Below are positions 9,557-20,194 of a DNA stretch of 64,000 nt, one piece after another. Below the pieces are notes generated by a model, which was given only the letters and a program-made list of their open reading frames with translations, made no database searches and was not told the DNA's origin. Position numbers and translations under genes: made by a program. The stretch covers positions 1,054,001 through 1,118,000 of the forward strand of contig JAHCVI010000001.1 in NCBI GenBank assembly GCA_019096155.1, read 5' to 3'. Numbering within the stretch: the first letter of the stretch is position 1; every line of letters begins with the position of its first letter. Source of the stretch: Staphylotrichum longicolle (lineage: Eukaryota; Ascomycota; Sordariomycetes; Sordariales; Chaetomiaceae).

Positions 9557-12500
9557 ATGGATGGTTCTCAACACCCTCAGGATCACCCGGTTCCTCCCGC
9601 GGCAATTGCGAAGAGAGAGAATGGCGGTGCAACGGCTCACCCATCTCATCCGCCGATGACTGGTATCCATGTGGGGAATGTCAACAAATCCATCATCGCG
9701 GAGACGGTGCAGAATGCGCAAGACGTGAACTTTGGTGACTCACTTCTCTCAGTCGAGATTGCTGTTGAAGGTTCACTGACGGTTACTGCAGAGTCAAACA
9801 AAGGAGGAGCAGCTGGGGCCTCGAGAGGGCTTGGCCAGTTGATTCTGGCTCAAAACGTTGACATCCAAGGGGGTGTTACATACACCGGCTACTGGTACTG
9901 TGAGTAAGTCAGAAATTAGAGCCCCGGGGCAATGTATTTACGGGACTTCAAGACTCCAGTGCGACATCTTCCAAGTCAAACCCCAAGGATGCCTTTTCGA
10001 GCTCGCGGTTTAGATTTGCTACCAAGCAACATCAGTATCTACGGGTAGCTCGACAATCTCGAGGCTCAGGAGACTGGCTGCTACAGTCGCAAGAGTTCAT
10101 CGACTGGCAGGAAGCCGAGGGCATAAGAAAGTTGTGGCTCGTTGGTGATCGTGAGTTTTGGATCCGAAGCTGCGCCGAGTCCAACCAGGAGCTGACCTTT
10201 TGACCTTCAGTCGGTGCTGGTAAAACTATTCTGGCGTAGGCAATCTTGCATGGTCCCTAGGTAACATGCTATCCAACAAGCCTCTAATACGTGGATCTCA
10301 GGTCCGTTGTCATCAACCACCTTATGGTCAAGTACTCATCGAAGGACTTTGCTTGTCTCTACGTGTACTTTGACTACGCAGAGCAGAGACAACAGACATA
10401 CGAGAAACTGCTCGCCGACCTTCTATGCCAGCTCCTCCGTCTCCGAGACCACGTCACACCCGAGGTTGAAGCAGTATACGACAACTTGACGGCCAATGGC
10501 ATACCACCGGGACCGGATGAGTACCTTGACATGATCAAGTCAGAGATTAAGACATTTGCACAAGTCTTCATTGTCGTTGACGCGCTGGACGAGTGTCTTG
10601 ACGAACCCCCCGAGCACACAGCCATCAACTTTGTGAGAGCAATGGACCAGCTTCCCAAGAGGGCCCGGATCCTGTTCACTTCACGACCCATGACAACCAT
10701 CAATGACAGAATCAAGGCGGACAGGAAGATCTCAGTGCGGACGAACATAAACGATCTCACAGCCTACTTCGAGAACCGCATCAACAACAACGAGTCGCTC
10801 AAAAAACTGGTGGAAAAGGGCACACAGAAGAATCCTCGGTTTTTCCAGAATGCTGTGGACACCATCATCGCCCGCTCACAAGGGATGTAAGTTCGATTGG
10901 GGCAAAAGGAGACACCACCCATCCAGCTCAAGTGCTCAAGTGCTCACCTCTGCCGGTTTATATCCACAGATTCCTCCTCGCACAGTTACATGTTGCGTCA
11001 TTGGCCTCCAAACGGACTCTCGAGGACCTGGAGCTTGGGATTGTGGAGCTCCACACAGACCTCGATGCTGTCTACGCCAAAGCGCTGGGACAGATCCAGC
11101 ATCAGGCCAAGTGGAAGAGGGACCTGGCCATCAAGGTGCTGAACTGGCTCGTCTACGCAGAGCGACCGCTGTCCCTGGACGAGCTGATCCACGCACTCGG
11201 CGTCAACGAGGCCGATAACGAGCTTCACCGGGATCGGCTGTTGACGGAGCAGGACATTACTCTGGCATGTGCCGGAATTGTCTTGGCAGACCCCGACAGG
11301 AGGACGGTCAGCTTGACACATCATACCGCCGTCGAATACCTCCGGAATAGCGGCATCCTCCAAGAATCCCAATCCTATCTCGCGACGACATGCCTTGTCT
11401 ATATATGCTTTGACGACTTCTCCGCCGCTTTACACAACCTAGAGGAACGAGACGACCGCCTCAAGCAGTATCCCTTCCTGCGGTATGCCGTCGACTACTG
11501 GGGGAATCACGTTGCCCGGGGCGTCCGGGATGCCGTGAGCCAGCTCGCCTGGAACTTTCTGACCAACACTAAGAAGCTGGAAAGCGCGTTCCAGGTCATG
11601 TCCGGCTTCCCGTTCCGTCAAGAATCCGACGTGACAGGCCTGCACATCGCAGCCTACTTTGGTCTCACGGCTCTCGTGCAGGAGGGCTTCAGGAACCGCG
11701 GCCAACTCTTCGCCATCAACGCAGCGACCCGGTCCGGGGAGACAGCGCTCCACTGGGCCGCCCGCTACCGACAGACCCGGTTTCTGCAACTCCTGGTCGA
11801 CGAGGACGCAGACCTGAACCTGACGGACAACATCCGGTCTCGGAACCAGAGCGCGCTGCACCGCGCCGTCGCCAACCGCGACGCCGACTCGGTCAAGGTG
11901 CTGCTGGAGTCTCGCCGCTGCGAGCTGCATCGGCCCGACGCCCATAACTGGACCCCGCTGCGCTGGGCCGCGGCACAGGGGCACGGTTCCCTGGTGAAGC
12001 TGCTCTTGTCTCACGGCGCCAGGGTCGACGACGCGGACACGGACGGCTGGACCGCGCTGCGGTGGGCGGTGCGCCGCGACCACATGCACGTCGCAAAGAT
12101 CCTCATCTCGGCAGGCGCCGATGTCGAGTCGCCCCTGGGCGGAGATCAGGACGGGCGGACGTTTCTGCAGTGGGTCGCGAGCGAGGGCCGGGATCCGCTC
12201 GTGCGGCTCCTGGTCAAGAGGGGCGTGGACGTGGACGCCGCCGACGAGCGCGGATGGACCGCGCTGCGATGGGCAGTCGAGTACGGGCGCGGCACGGCGG
12301 CGCGGCTGCTGCTGCAGGGTGGTGCCAGCTTGAGCAAGACCGACATTCACGGGTTTGCTCCGTTGCATGCTGCAGTGCAACGCTGGAGTCCCGCCGGTGG
12401 TGGTGGAGCCCAGTTGTCACTGCTCCGGATGCTTTTTGAGCAGCAGCAGCAGCAGCAGCAGCAACAGCACCGGTCTAGGACAGCAGGCGTGAACGCAAGA

Positions 12501-13172
12501 ACCAGAAACGGCTTCACGCCCTTGCATATCGCCGCGTTGCACGGCTACACCCCAGTCGTCTGGTTGCTTCTGGAAAAGAGGGCGGACCCGACGAAGCAAG
12601 ACTCGACGGGGTGCACACCACTCCACTGCGCCGCCGCCGGCGACCACGTCGACGTGTCTGAGCTCTTGCTGGCCTCGCAGAGGGGCGGCACGCGTCTGGC
12701 GCGCGTCGTCGACAACGAAATGCGGACGGCCCTTCATGCAGCCGCGTCGGGGGGCTCTCAGGCCATGGTCCGGGTTCTCCTCGACGGCGGGGCGTTGCCG
12801 ATTATTGACGTCCGGGATTACGAAGGGTACACCCCGCTGCACCTGGCCGTGAAGAAGCAGTATCTGGACGTGGTCTCGTGTTTGGTGAAAGGGAGGGCAA
12901 ATGTCAACATGGTGGATGATAGGGGAAGAACAGTGCTTCATTCGGCAATGGATGACGGCAACATGGGAATTATCAAGGCTCTGCTTGCGGCAGAGAACGT
13001 TGACCCGACTATCAAGGATGCTAAGGGGTTGACGGCGTGGGATGTGGCAAAGAGGAGGGGGCTTGATATGAAGGTGTTGGAGAGAAAGGTGAATGGTGAG
13101 AAATTATTTGTCAAGAGGAGTGTTCTACTTGAGATGGTGAGATCAAAGATAAGGAAACACCGACTTGCATGA
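9557..13172 (+). CDS. NACHT-ankyrin NLR receptor with N-terminal beta motif
   Basis: STAND NTPase receptor, 1116 aa, five exons: 9557-9903, 9960-10150, 10211-10235, 10302-10886 and 10970-13172. All junctions are GT..AG and keep frame. A disordered lead (1-35) is followed by a beta-rich segment at about 37-111 with IHVGNVNKSII, then DVNFGD, then IAVEGSLTVTAES and VDIQGGVTYTG. This is where amyloid-signalling NLRs carry their motif. The NACHT has P-loop GDLGAGKT (about 179-187) and Walker B FIVVDALDE (about 276-284), with FTSRP downstream. A winged-helix-like region (LNWLVYAERPLSLDELIHAL) follows. From about residue 604 to near the end there are many ankyrin repeats (TGLHIAAYFG, TPLHIAALHG, TPLHLAVKK), interrupted by a polyglutamine run at about 872-881. 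The gene looks intact, unlike the receptor at 1-2563. Confidence 0.88.
12438..12469 (+). repeat. CAG/CAA polyglutamine run in the NLR
   Basis: Nearly perfect CAG/CAA run encoding about ten Gln between two ankyrin repeats; a likely length-variable site. Confidence 0.8.
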
Positions 13173-13459
13173 AGGCAGCACAGTAAGTCTTTCCACGAGA
13201 AATATCCAAGTCTAATCTCCCATCCAATATCACGTTATCAGTTTCCCATTTCAGTCTGAGCAATACTTGAACTTGCTTTTGTCACCTTTCCCTAAGGTTC
13301 CTACCTAGCTCAGGGACTTTCTGACATCCTCCCGGTTCACCTAGGTAGTTAGGTAGTTTCAACGCACAACGCAACTGCACACATACGAGCATAAGTAGAT
13401 GATGCTGCACAAGGCGGGAAACAGCTTGACTCCAAATAGATTAAAGCGCAGTTCTCGAC
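13173..13459. other. Intergenic with CCTAGGTAG-type motifs
   Basis: Convergent 3' ends. Contains CCTACCTAG near 13300 and CACCTAGGTAGTTAGGTAG near 13341, a short motif that recurs in other gene-poor parts of the window. Confidence 0.5.
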
Positions 13460-15030
13460 CTACTCCTCACAATCCATGAATTCGTCGCTGCTCAAGTCTC
13501 CATCCTGATCTCCGACTGTAGATGGTATAGAATCTCTGCCTTGGGTGGTGGCAGTGCCCCTGTGCTCCTGAGGGCTCTCCGTCATGTCCGAGCTTCCGAG
13601 CTCCGTATGGTCCAGAATTGCTTCCAGCTCCGCGACAACACCATTGTACACCTCCTGGCGGAAACGCTCCTGGTCCAAGTCCTGATCCGCCGTGCATTCT
13701 ATACAACGCCGCACGACCAGCATGTACGACTGGTCTATCAGTGCCACTCGCTGCTCCAGGAGCCTGAAGGCCGTCGCCGAGTCGCGCAAGATGCCGGACT
13801 CGTCGCCGTGCCATGCGTTGGCCGCCTCCTGCGGCTCGCGCAGCTGGTCGAGCGTCGAACCGAGGATGATCTCGAGGAGCATGATTCCAAGGGCGAAGGT
13901 CGTGGTGTTTCTGTTCATCTTCATGCGGCTCTGGGATGGCGAGGGTCGTACGGGGAACACCCTCAGCAGGAAAGGGCGTTGGTAGGAGAGGTGGTCGCCC
14001 CGCTTGAAAAAGTGCACGTTCCTGCTCGTCGGTTCCTCGGGCAGCCATGGGGTCTTGCTCAATTAGAGCACGCTGGACGCAATGGCCAACCCGAGCCGGA
14101 TCTTATCCTTTAGAGATATCAGCGGGCGTATGCCGCCTTTCTCCATGAGGACGTCACGGAGAGTGAGGATGGACCACGTGTCGCTGTTGGACGCCGCCTT
14201 GGTGGGATAGACCCTGAAGTGGCGCTCGATGCCTGCTTGTTCTCTGTCGATGAGGTGTCCGTAGCGGGCCCGGGGGGGCCGTGCTTTGCGGGCGCTTTTC
14301 AAGGCCACGCAGAGACCGGCGAGGTGGTCTGCTGTTATCTTGGGATGGGTCGCTGCATGTGTCGTTATGGTGAGGGCAAGCTTGGTCGCGTCTCGGGTGA
14401 TGCTGAGCACAGCATCCTTGGTGTTAGATGGCGTTTTTGAAGGACCCATGGAGGAGATTATCTGCTTCATGGACGTCTGGATCGTGGAGAAAGACACGTT
14501 CTTTCCTTTCTTCGGCTTTTCTGCTCTACAACCAGCCAGGGCTGAAGTCGTGCAAGGACTCGAGGCCGGGGGCGGCGCTGTGCTCGGCGGCTTTGCTGTT
14601 CTAATGCTCATCTCATCCCAGAACCGCTTTCTCGCCGTCGCGGGGCCGTCTGATGCCTCAAAAGACACGGCTACTATGAACTGTGCGTCGCTCGAAACCT
14701 TTTCGTCTTCGTCTCCACGCCCAACCATGGTAGATTGGGCCGTCAGTGCAAGGCTCACATTATGCGGGTCAGCGGGTCATTGCAGACAATGCTCGTGCAG
14801 AGCGCTCGGTAGATACTCGTGGACGGGTCCCGCAAGATGCTGAGCAGTTTGGTGCCCGCCCGCTTCCCTCGGACGGGCTCGAGGCGTACGCTCTGGCAGG
14901 CCAGCATTTCGAGGTCACCAATCGCCTTGGAAATTAGTAGAGAGCGCATCATAGTAGTCTTTCCGATTCAGGCAAAAGAGGAACTTTTTGAACTCGCGCG
15001 TCATCCGCCCCTTAGTGACTCATTCGGCGG
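13460..15030 (-). pseudogene. DUF7580-type (HeLo/prion-inhibition related) pseudogene
   Basis: Remains of a gene of the DUF7580 family, often annotated as prion-inhibition and propagation related. The recognisable C-terminal part reads KIRLGLAIASSVL*LSKTPWL, where the family has LASSVLQL..TPWL. The TAA at 14063-14065 therefore replaces a conserved Gln (CAA to TAA). The downstream frame continues unchanged to about 13460 with kinase-like ALGIMLLEIILG. Upstream, near 14760, IYRALCTSIVCNDPLTR lies in a different frame from the following VSLALTAQST, indicating a one-base loss or two-base gain. Further upstream (14950-15030) only scraps such as EFKKFLFCLNRKDYY remain. With two lesions and a lost N-terminus it is unlikely to make the full protein. 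Confidence 0.75.
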
Positions 15031-15500
15031 CCTAGGAAGACAGATGAAAATTAGTACCTTGGGGAATTCTGTTATAGTCTTGGCAAATACGAGCTCGTTG
15101 ACTCCCTGCTTACTAGTCTAGGAGGTAGATGAGCAATATGATGAGTCGTCGCCTTGTCCTAAAGTAGCCTAGTAGATCTCTATCATAATTGAGCGCTAGA
15201 AGTTAGCTATACTCGAGTCGACCTCCTATAGCATTTCACGAGCCTTCTTGTCGTCCAATCTGACGTCTCTGCTATAGGCTCCCCCCCTTTTACTTGGTAT
15301 AGCATCGACAGCGTTTAGTGTAGATATCTCGAATGTCAAAAGAGAGAGCGCGGGCAAGATGCCAGGTAAAGCGTTGATCAAAGTCCCTTGCTAAACTAAT
15401 ACTGCTACCACTCTCTGGCCCAATAATTGTGTTGTCAGTTTTCCCCCTTCCACTGCGTTGGCTTTGTTTCAGACCGCCTAGAGGCCGCTGTTTTTAGCAT
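15031..15500. other. AT-richer eroded sequence
   Basis: Stop-rich in all frames, lower GC than the neighbouring genes. Probably the decayed N-terminus or upstream part of the DUF7580 gene. No element recognised. Confidence 0.4.
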
Positions 15501-16541
15501 TCAGCTTGTGCCTGCCAACGGCTTCTTTCGAAAAGAGGGACGGCGATTGGTTTTGCTCGTTCTACGGCGAAGGCCTTCTAGCAGCCTCTGGATCTTTTGA
15601 CTCAGACGGGTGTGCGCCGGCCAGTTGAGGAACTCCGCCGTCGGCGGCATGAACCGGGGCGAATCCTGGTAGGTATTTATGAGCCACTCGGCGGCCAGCT
15701 CTTTGTCCTGAAGCCAGCGCTGGGGAATCCACTGCGCCCATGAGCCGCATTTGTCCGGGCCATCGGCAAAGCCGCCCGGGATAGGCCAGTACCATTCGAT
15801 GAGCGACGGGGGAAGGCAATTGGGGCCAAGCTGTCTAGGATCGTCGAACGTGTAGCCAGTGTAGTCGTAGACAAGGGCCTGGTTGAAGTCGATAATGACG
15901 ACACTGCCGTCGGGCTTGACCATGACATTCCGCGGCTCGAGGTCGCTATGGGTTATCGCGGCCTTCCACCAGAGAGTGGCTTTAGCCTCAAGGATATTTT
16001 GGAGGACGCAAAGCCGAATCTTCTCGGGCGGTAGAAGCGAGTAGTCGAGGCTGTCGGGACCCGTCTCAGCCCGGCGGATAATATCTAGCATGCACTCGCC
16101 CTGAATGAATTCGACGAGAATCATGCGTATCCACCGCTGCCGATCTGGCTGATTGGTATCTTGAGCAAACGTCCAGGACCCATAGTAGGCTGGGACAATT
16201 GTACCGCCGATGACAGGCTGCATCGTGCTATATGCGTGTGCCTCGATACTGTAATCCATGTCTGCGCGGGTCATGCAATCGAAGTCGCCATCAATTCCGC
16301 AGTAGATTTCGCTTTCTTCCCCAGCGCCAAGAGGGTAATTGACACCATCGTAGATCTTGGCCACGTACTCGATCGACGGGTCGTTGTCCAGAACGCAAGT
16401 GACCACATGGGCTCCGCCTGAGCCGCTGTCTCTAGCCCGGCGTTTTGACACCGGTGATGGTGAGTGCATGCTCGCATGCGCCCGGAGGCTTCGTTTCAAC
16501 GGGTGGGTTCGCAAGGGCGAAGTCCACACGGTCGATTCCAT
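15501..16541 (-). CDS. Protein-kinase / phosphotransferase-like protein
   Basis: Single frame of 346 aa from the ATG at 16541; an inner ATG at 16470 is also possible. It has a kinase-like fold outline: EYVAKIYDGVNYP (Lys-bearing strand), IRMILVEFIQGECML (hinge), ITHSDLEPRNVMV (catalytic loop with H-S-D....N) and VVIIDFNQAL (IDF in place of DFG). This pattern is typical of fungal APH/choline-kinase-like proteins in NLR-rich regions. The glycine-rich loop is not evident, so the N-terminus may be missing or in an unrecognised exon. The substrate cannot be inferred. Both neighbouring genes are broken, but this frame has no internal stop. Confidence 0.6.
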   Translation of the reverse strand: MESTVWTSPLRTHPLKRSLRAHASMHSPSPVSKRRARDSGSGGAHVVTCVLDNDPSIEYVAKIYDGVNYPLGAGEESEIYCGIDGDFDCMTRADMDYSIEAHAYSTMQPVIGGTIVPAYYGSWTFAQDTNQPDRQRWIRMILVEFIQGECMLDIIRRAETGPDSLDYSLLPPEKIRLCVLQNILEAKATLWWKAAITHSDLEPRNVMVKPDGSVVIIDFNQALVYDYTGYTFDDPRQLGPNCLPPSLIEWYWPIPGGFADGPDKCGSWAQWIPQRWLQDKELAAEWLINTYQDSPRFMPPTAEFLNWPAHTRLSQKIQRLLEGLRRRTSKTNRRPSFRKKPLAGTS

Positions 16542-16577
16542 GGCTCGACATGTTGCCAGCGCGCCCAGTCGACGCAA

Positions 16578-17146
16578 GGTCGTGGGCTCGGCCCGTAGCT
16601 GCCCGTGAACGGTTTTGGGGCAAGTGCTTGTGGATGTACAGCGTCGTTTTTGGGCGGTATGAAGTCTGTATCGGTTGGGCTCGTGTGCGCTGTTGATCCT
16701 CGGAGCATGGCTTTGTCAACGATCGTCTCTTGCTCACTCGAGTCCAGCCCCGCCGACCCTGGGGTAGTTGTCGGCAGTCATGTCTCATTGTATGGTGCAA
16801 GAGGGGACTGGGCGGGAGACGGTTTGCCGAATCATGCCAGTGCCGCAGATGCCGCCAACTATCTCGACCACCATATCGGCCACCGTAGGCGCTTTTCCAC
16901 CAGCTCAATGCGACCGTTCGGGTGAGAATCGGCTCCATTCTCAATTCTTGGGTTGGCTTTGCACCTTGACCAAGAGTTGTACATCTCCCTCGGCGAAAGG
17001 CGGTGTCTGCATGTAGGACTACTAGATATGGTTGCAATGTTGCGAGGGTTTCCAAAGAAAGACGAGGGAGTTGTATGGGCAGATTCACCTGCTGTATGTG
17101 GCGGCAGGCGCAACACGTTTTGCAACTGTGACGTCAATTAAGGTGT
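16578..17146. other. Intergenic, nothing recognised
   Basis: About 570 bp between the kinase-like ORF and the broken gene on the other strand. Several short overlapping frames, none with coding character. Confidence 0.4.
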
Positions 17147-18415
17147 TTGTTTCACATGTGCTGCCTCCTGAGGCAGCTTCATAGGTGTGTGCTCTGTTTG
17201 TCACTGCTAGGTTCGACAGAATGCAGTCGCTTGCGAGACAGAGACAGCGTTACAGTCAGGAAATGTGCAAAATCTCACAGAAGCGTAGTTGGTAGCCTTC
17301 ACTCGACCTCGCAAGTTCTGAACCCATTTCTCAAAGCACCTGTAGCCTATGTTTCAATGTTTCGAGCAATACAAACCCGTCTGCACATGGCCTTTTCTGC
17401 AAATGCAGCCACCACTGTCCACCGCCACCGTCTGACATCTGAGATCCAAGCAGGCGCAAGAGCACGAGCAGGCCTTCTACTTCACCAGCACGGAAACTCT
17501 GGTCCCCGGCGTTCCCCTGTCTATTCCTCCTCCGTACAGCTACCGCGGCCGGTACAAGCTTTGACGACTTCAAAGCCCAAGGTGCTCACAATCTTTCAGG
17601 CATTTTACACGCCGTTGCCCCTTGTTGGTACAACAAGAGATTTTCGAAGACTAGGCCAGCATGACTCGAGTGCTTCTGTCTTGAGCACCATCCTGCCCCA
17701 GTATTGGAAACCCGTGGACATCAGCCACTATGTGGCGATTGCAGATACTCATCTCATGCAACCGGCGATCCGGAACAGCTTGGAAGCTCTCTTTGCGCCA
17801 ACTCTTGAGCCAACCTTTCGAGTAAGGAGAGAGGCTGATGTCGCCACCTATACTGCAACGCATCTTACGCATGCCGTCAACCTCGCATTGGGCGAGATTC
17901 TCCCGGGTAGAGTCGAAATGGTGAGCGAGTATTGGGCTGGCAAAAAAACCCGCAGCGACTGCGCCTGGAGGTCATAGGATGCCGAAAGGGGATCGTTTGC
18001 GATGCTCGAGATGAAAATCTTTAACGCCATTGTCAAGGAAGAGTTCGAGCGGACGATGCAAACAACCAATCACAGCAAGCAATCTAGAGCCTCCGTCAAT
18101 GGTGTGTTGCGCCCCGCAAAGTCCAGCCTATTTGACGAATTCGGCATACGCTCTATGGTCCGGCAGATCACCTGCTATGCACAGTCGGAGTTTTACGACA
18201 CCAGATACTTGAGCCTCTTCGACATCAACTTTCTCTTCTTGGGTGTGTTTAAACAGCCGGCACGACGATCAGATCGCCCCTTGTTAAAGGGCACGTTGGT
18301 TTCCTGTCAGGGTGAGCACAGCACTCTGGCTAGGAGAGCGCTCCTCGGCTGGCTCCTTGAAGCCTGGAACAAGAAGCAGCGAGGTCAAAATAGGCATCTT
18401 CGCGCACCAAGATAG
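17147..18415 (+). pseudogene. Broken fungal gene, possible nuclease-like core
   Basis: Decayed member of a fungal family known to me only as hypothetical proteins. Recognisable blocks are ISHYVAIADTHLMQPAIRNS, then FRVRREADVATYTATHLTHA, then GKKTRSDCAW, then FAMLEMKIFNAIVKEEFE and SLFDINFLFLGVF. The ExK-type MLEMK strand after a TRSDCAW segment recalls PD-(D/E)XK nuclease-like folds, but this is inference. A TAG at 17975-17977 separates TRSDCAWRS from DAERGSFAMLE in one frame. Upstream the coding frame shifts: QAQEHEQAFYFTSTETLVPG (about 17450) and FDDFKAQGAHNL (about 17560) lie in other frames. At least two lesions, so most likely a pseudogene. Confidence 0.6.
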
Positions 18416-18667
18416 AGGGGATGGAAACGTGGCTGACACACGTCATCGCGGATCAGGTGCAGAAAAAAAAAAGCATGTATATAGAGTCGCATCTTTCACA
18501 GTTCTCATCGGGCAAACCTTCCGCCCTGAACGTCGACCCTGGTCTAGACGCCAGGACCATCTTGAGCTTGTCTCAAACCAAAATCAGACGGCATAGACCA
18601 AACAGATGACTTCCTTCTTCAAACTCACTGGGATCTCAATTCTTCTATTCACTAACCCAGCCGTCTC

Positions 18668-20194
18668 TCAATCCACCAGAATCCTCCCCTCCAGCTCCCC
18701 AAACTTGCCCAGGAACCCCTCAAACAACCGCACGGCATGCTCCACATCCCCGCTCCCGCCCGTCTCCCGGATGCTATGCATGCTCAGCTGCGGATTGCCC
18801 ATGTCGAGCGTCCGCACGCCCAGCTTGGCGCTCAGCATGGGCCCGATGGTGCTGCCGCAGGGCGAGTCATTCTTGACGACGAACAGCTGCAGCGGCACCT
18901 TGGACTGGCGGGCGACCTCCTGGATGAGCACGATGCCGGGGGAGTTGGTCGCGTAGCGCTGGTTGGCGTTGATCTTGATGACGGGCCCCTTGTTCATGGC
19001 GGGCGTGTGGTTGCGCTCGTACTTGCCGGCGTAGTTGGGGTGCACGGCGTGGGCCATGTCGGCGGAGAGGAGGAAGGAGGTGGCGAGGGTCTGCTCGAAG
19101 GCCGTCGAGGCAGCGAGTTCGGAGGCAGAGGCGTTCTCGCTGTCGGCCCCCGGGAGAACGGACAGGCGGCGGAGGATGGCGGGGAGGAGGTTGGAGTCGG
19201 CGCCGTGCGCAGAGAGGGAGCCGATCTCCTCGTGGTCGAAGCAGGCGACGAGGCGGATGCTGGCGTCGTTGTCGAGCGGGGTGTTGGCGGCCGAGGAGAT
19301 GAGGCCCTTGATGCTGCAGAAGGTCATGTTGAGGTTGTCGAGGCGGGCCGAGAAGATGAATTCGTCGTTGAGACCGCCGAGGCAGGCCTTGTGGGTGTCG
19401 TAGAGGATGAGCTCGAAGTCGACGATCTGGGAGACGGAGACGCCGGCCTGCTCGGCGACGAGGGAGAGGAAGGCCGGGTGGTGGCGCTCGGGGAGCTCGC
19501 GTAGGGGCTGGAAGTCGGCGCCGCCTTCGGGTGCTGCTTGCTCAGGCTCGGCGGCCTTGTTCAGCTCGGCCTCGGCCAACCCGGCGATGGGGAGCAGCTC
19601 GTCTTCCTTGTTGGGATCAAAGTTTGTCTGGCGATGGAGATGGATGGCCAGGTGCGGGATTCGGACGATGGGCTTGTCGACCTTGACGAGCTTCTGCACA
19701 AAGTTGCCCTCGCCCTCGCCCTCCCGCACGAGCACCCGGCCGGCCACGCTCAGGTCGCGGTCGAACCAGCTGTGCCAGATGCCGCCGCCGTACGTCTCGA
19801 CGCCGACCTGCAGATAGCCGTTGGCGGTGCGTTTGCTGACGGGCTTGACGCGGAGGCACGGCGAGTCGGTGTGGGCGCCGACCATACCGATGGAGTTGCC
19901 GGGCTTCCAGAGGGCGCCGACGGCAAAGGCGACGACCGAGGAGCCATTGCGCGTCAGGTAGTACTTGCCGCCGGGCTTGACGGTTGAGGCCCAGTTGTCG
20001 CGCTCCTTGATATTGGTGAAGCCGGCGGCCTCGAGGAGGGCGGCAGAGTTGGCGACGGCATGGTAGGCTATGCAGCACGGAGTCTTGTCAGTTTGCAGCT
20101 TGAATCAATTTGCCTGCACCAGGGAGGCCGGCGTACGGGTGGGCGAGGCATTGACAAAGTCGAGGAACTCGAGGGCGGACTTGGAGGGAGCCAT
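18668..20194 (-). CDS. Aspartyl aminopeptidase (M18)
   Basis: Metallo-aminopeptidase removing N-terminal Asp/Glu, cytosolic in other fungi. Exons 20194-20137 and 20067-18668 (485 aa; GTACGC donor, CATAG acceptor). M18 landmarks: MAPSKSALEFLDFVNASPTPYHAV at the start, metal ligands in VGAHTDSPCLRVKP, Asp in LGGLNDEFIFSARLDNL, catalytic Glu pair in ACFDHEEIGS, DMAHAVHPNYAGKYE, and the terminal His in PQLSMHSIRET. Length fits DNPEP/Ape4. An upstream in-frame ATG at 20428 would add 78 residues with a basic, Ser-rich, mitochondrial-like lead (MLARRVFSTVYS), so an alternative start is possible. This is the first clearly core gene after the island. Confidence 0.93.

Noticed and set aside
10236..10301. 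Two TAG codons after GAGKTILA in the second NLR, suggesting a pseudogene
   Set aside because: A GTAGGC..CTCAG intron removes both and yields a seamless GKTILASVVINHL.
11439..12380. 313-codon minus-strand frame in the ankyrin part of the NLR
   Set aside because: Antisense shadow created by the ankyrin codon pattern.
18737..19504. 255-codon plus-strand frame overlapping the aminopeptidase
   Set aside because: Antisense shadow of a well-defined M18 gene.
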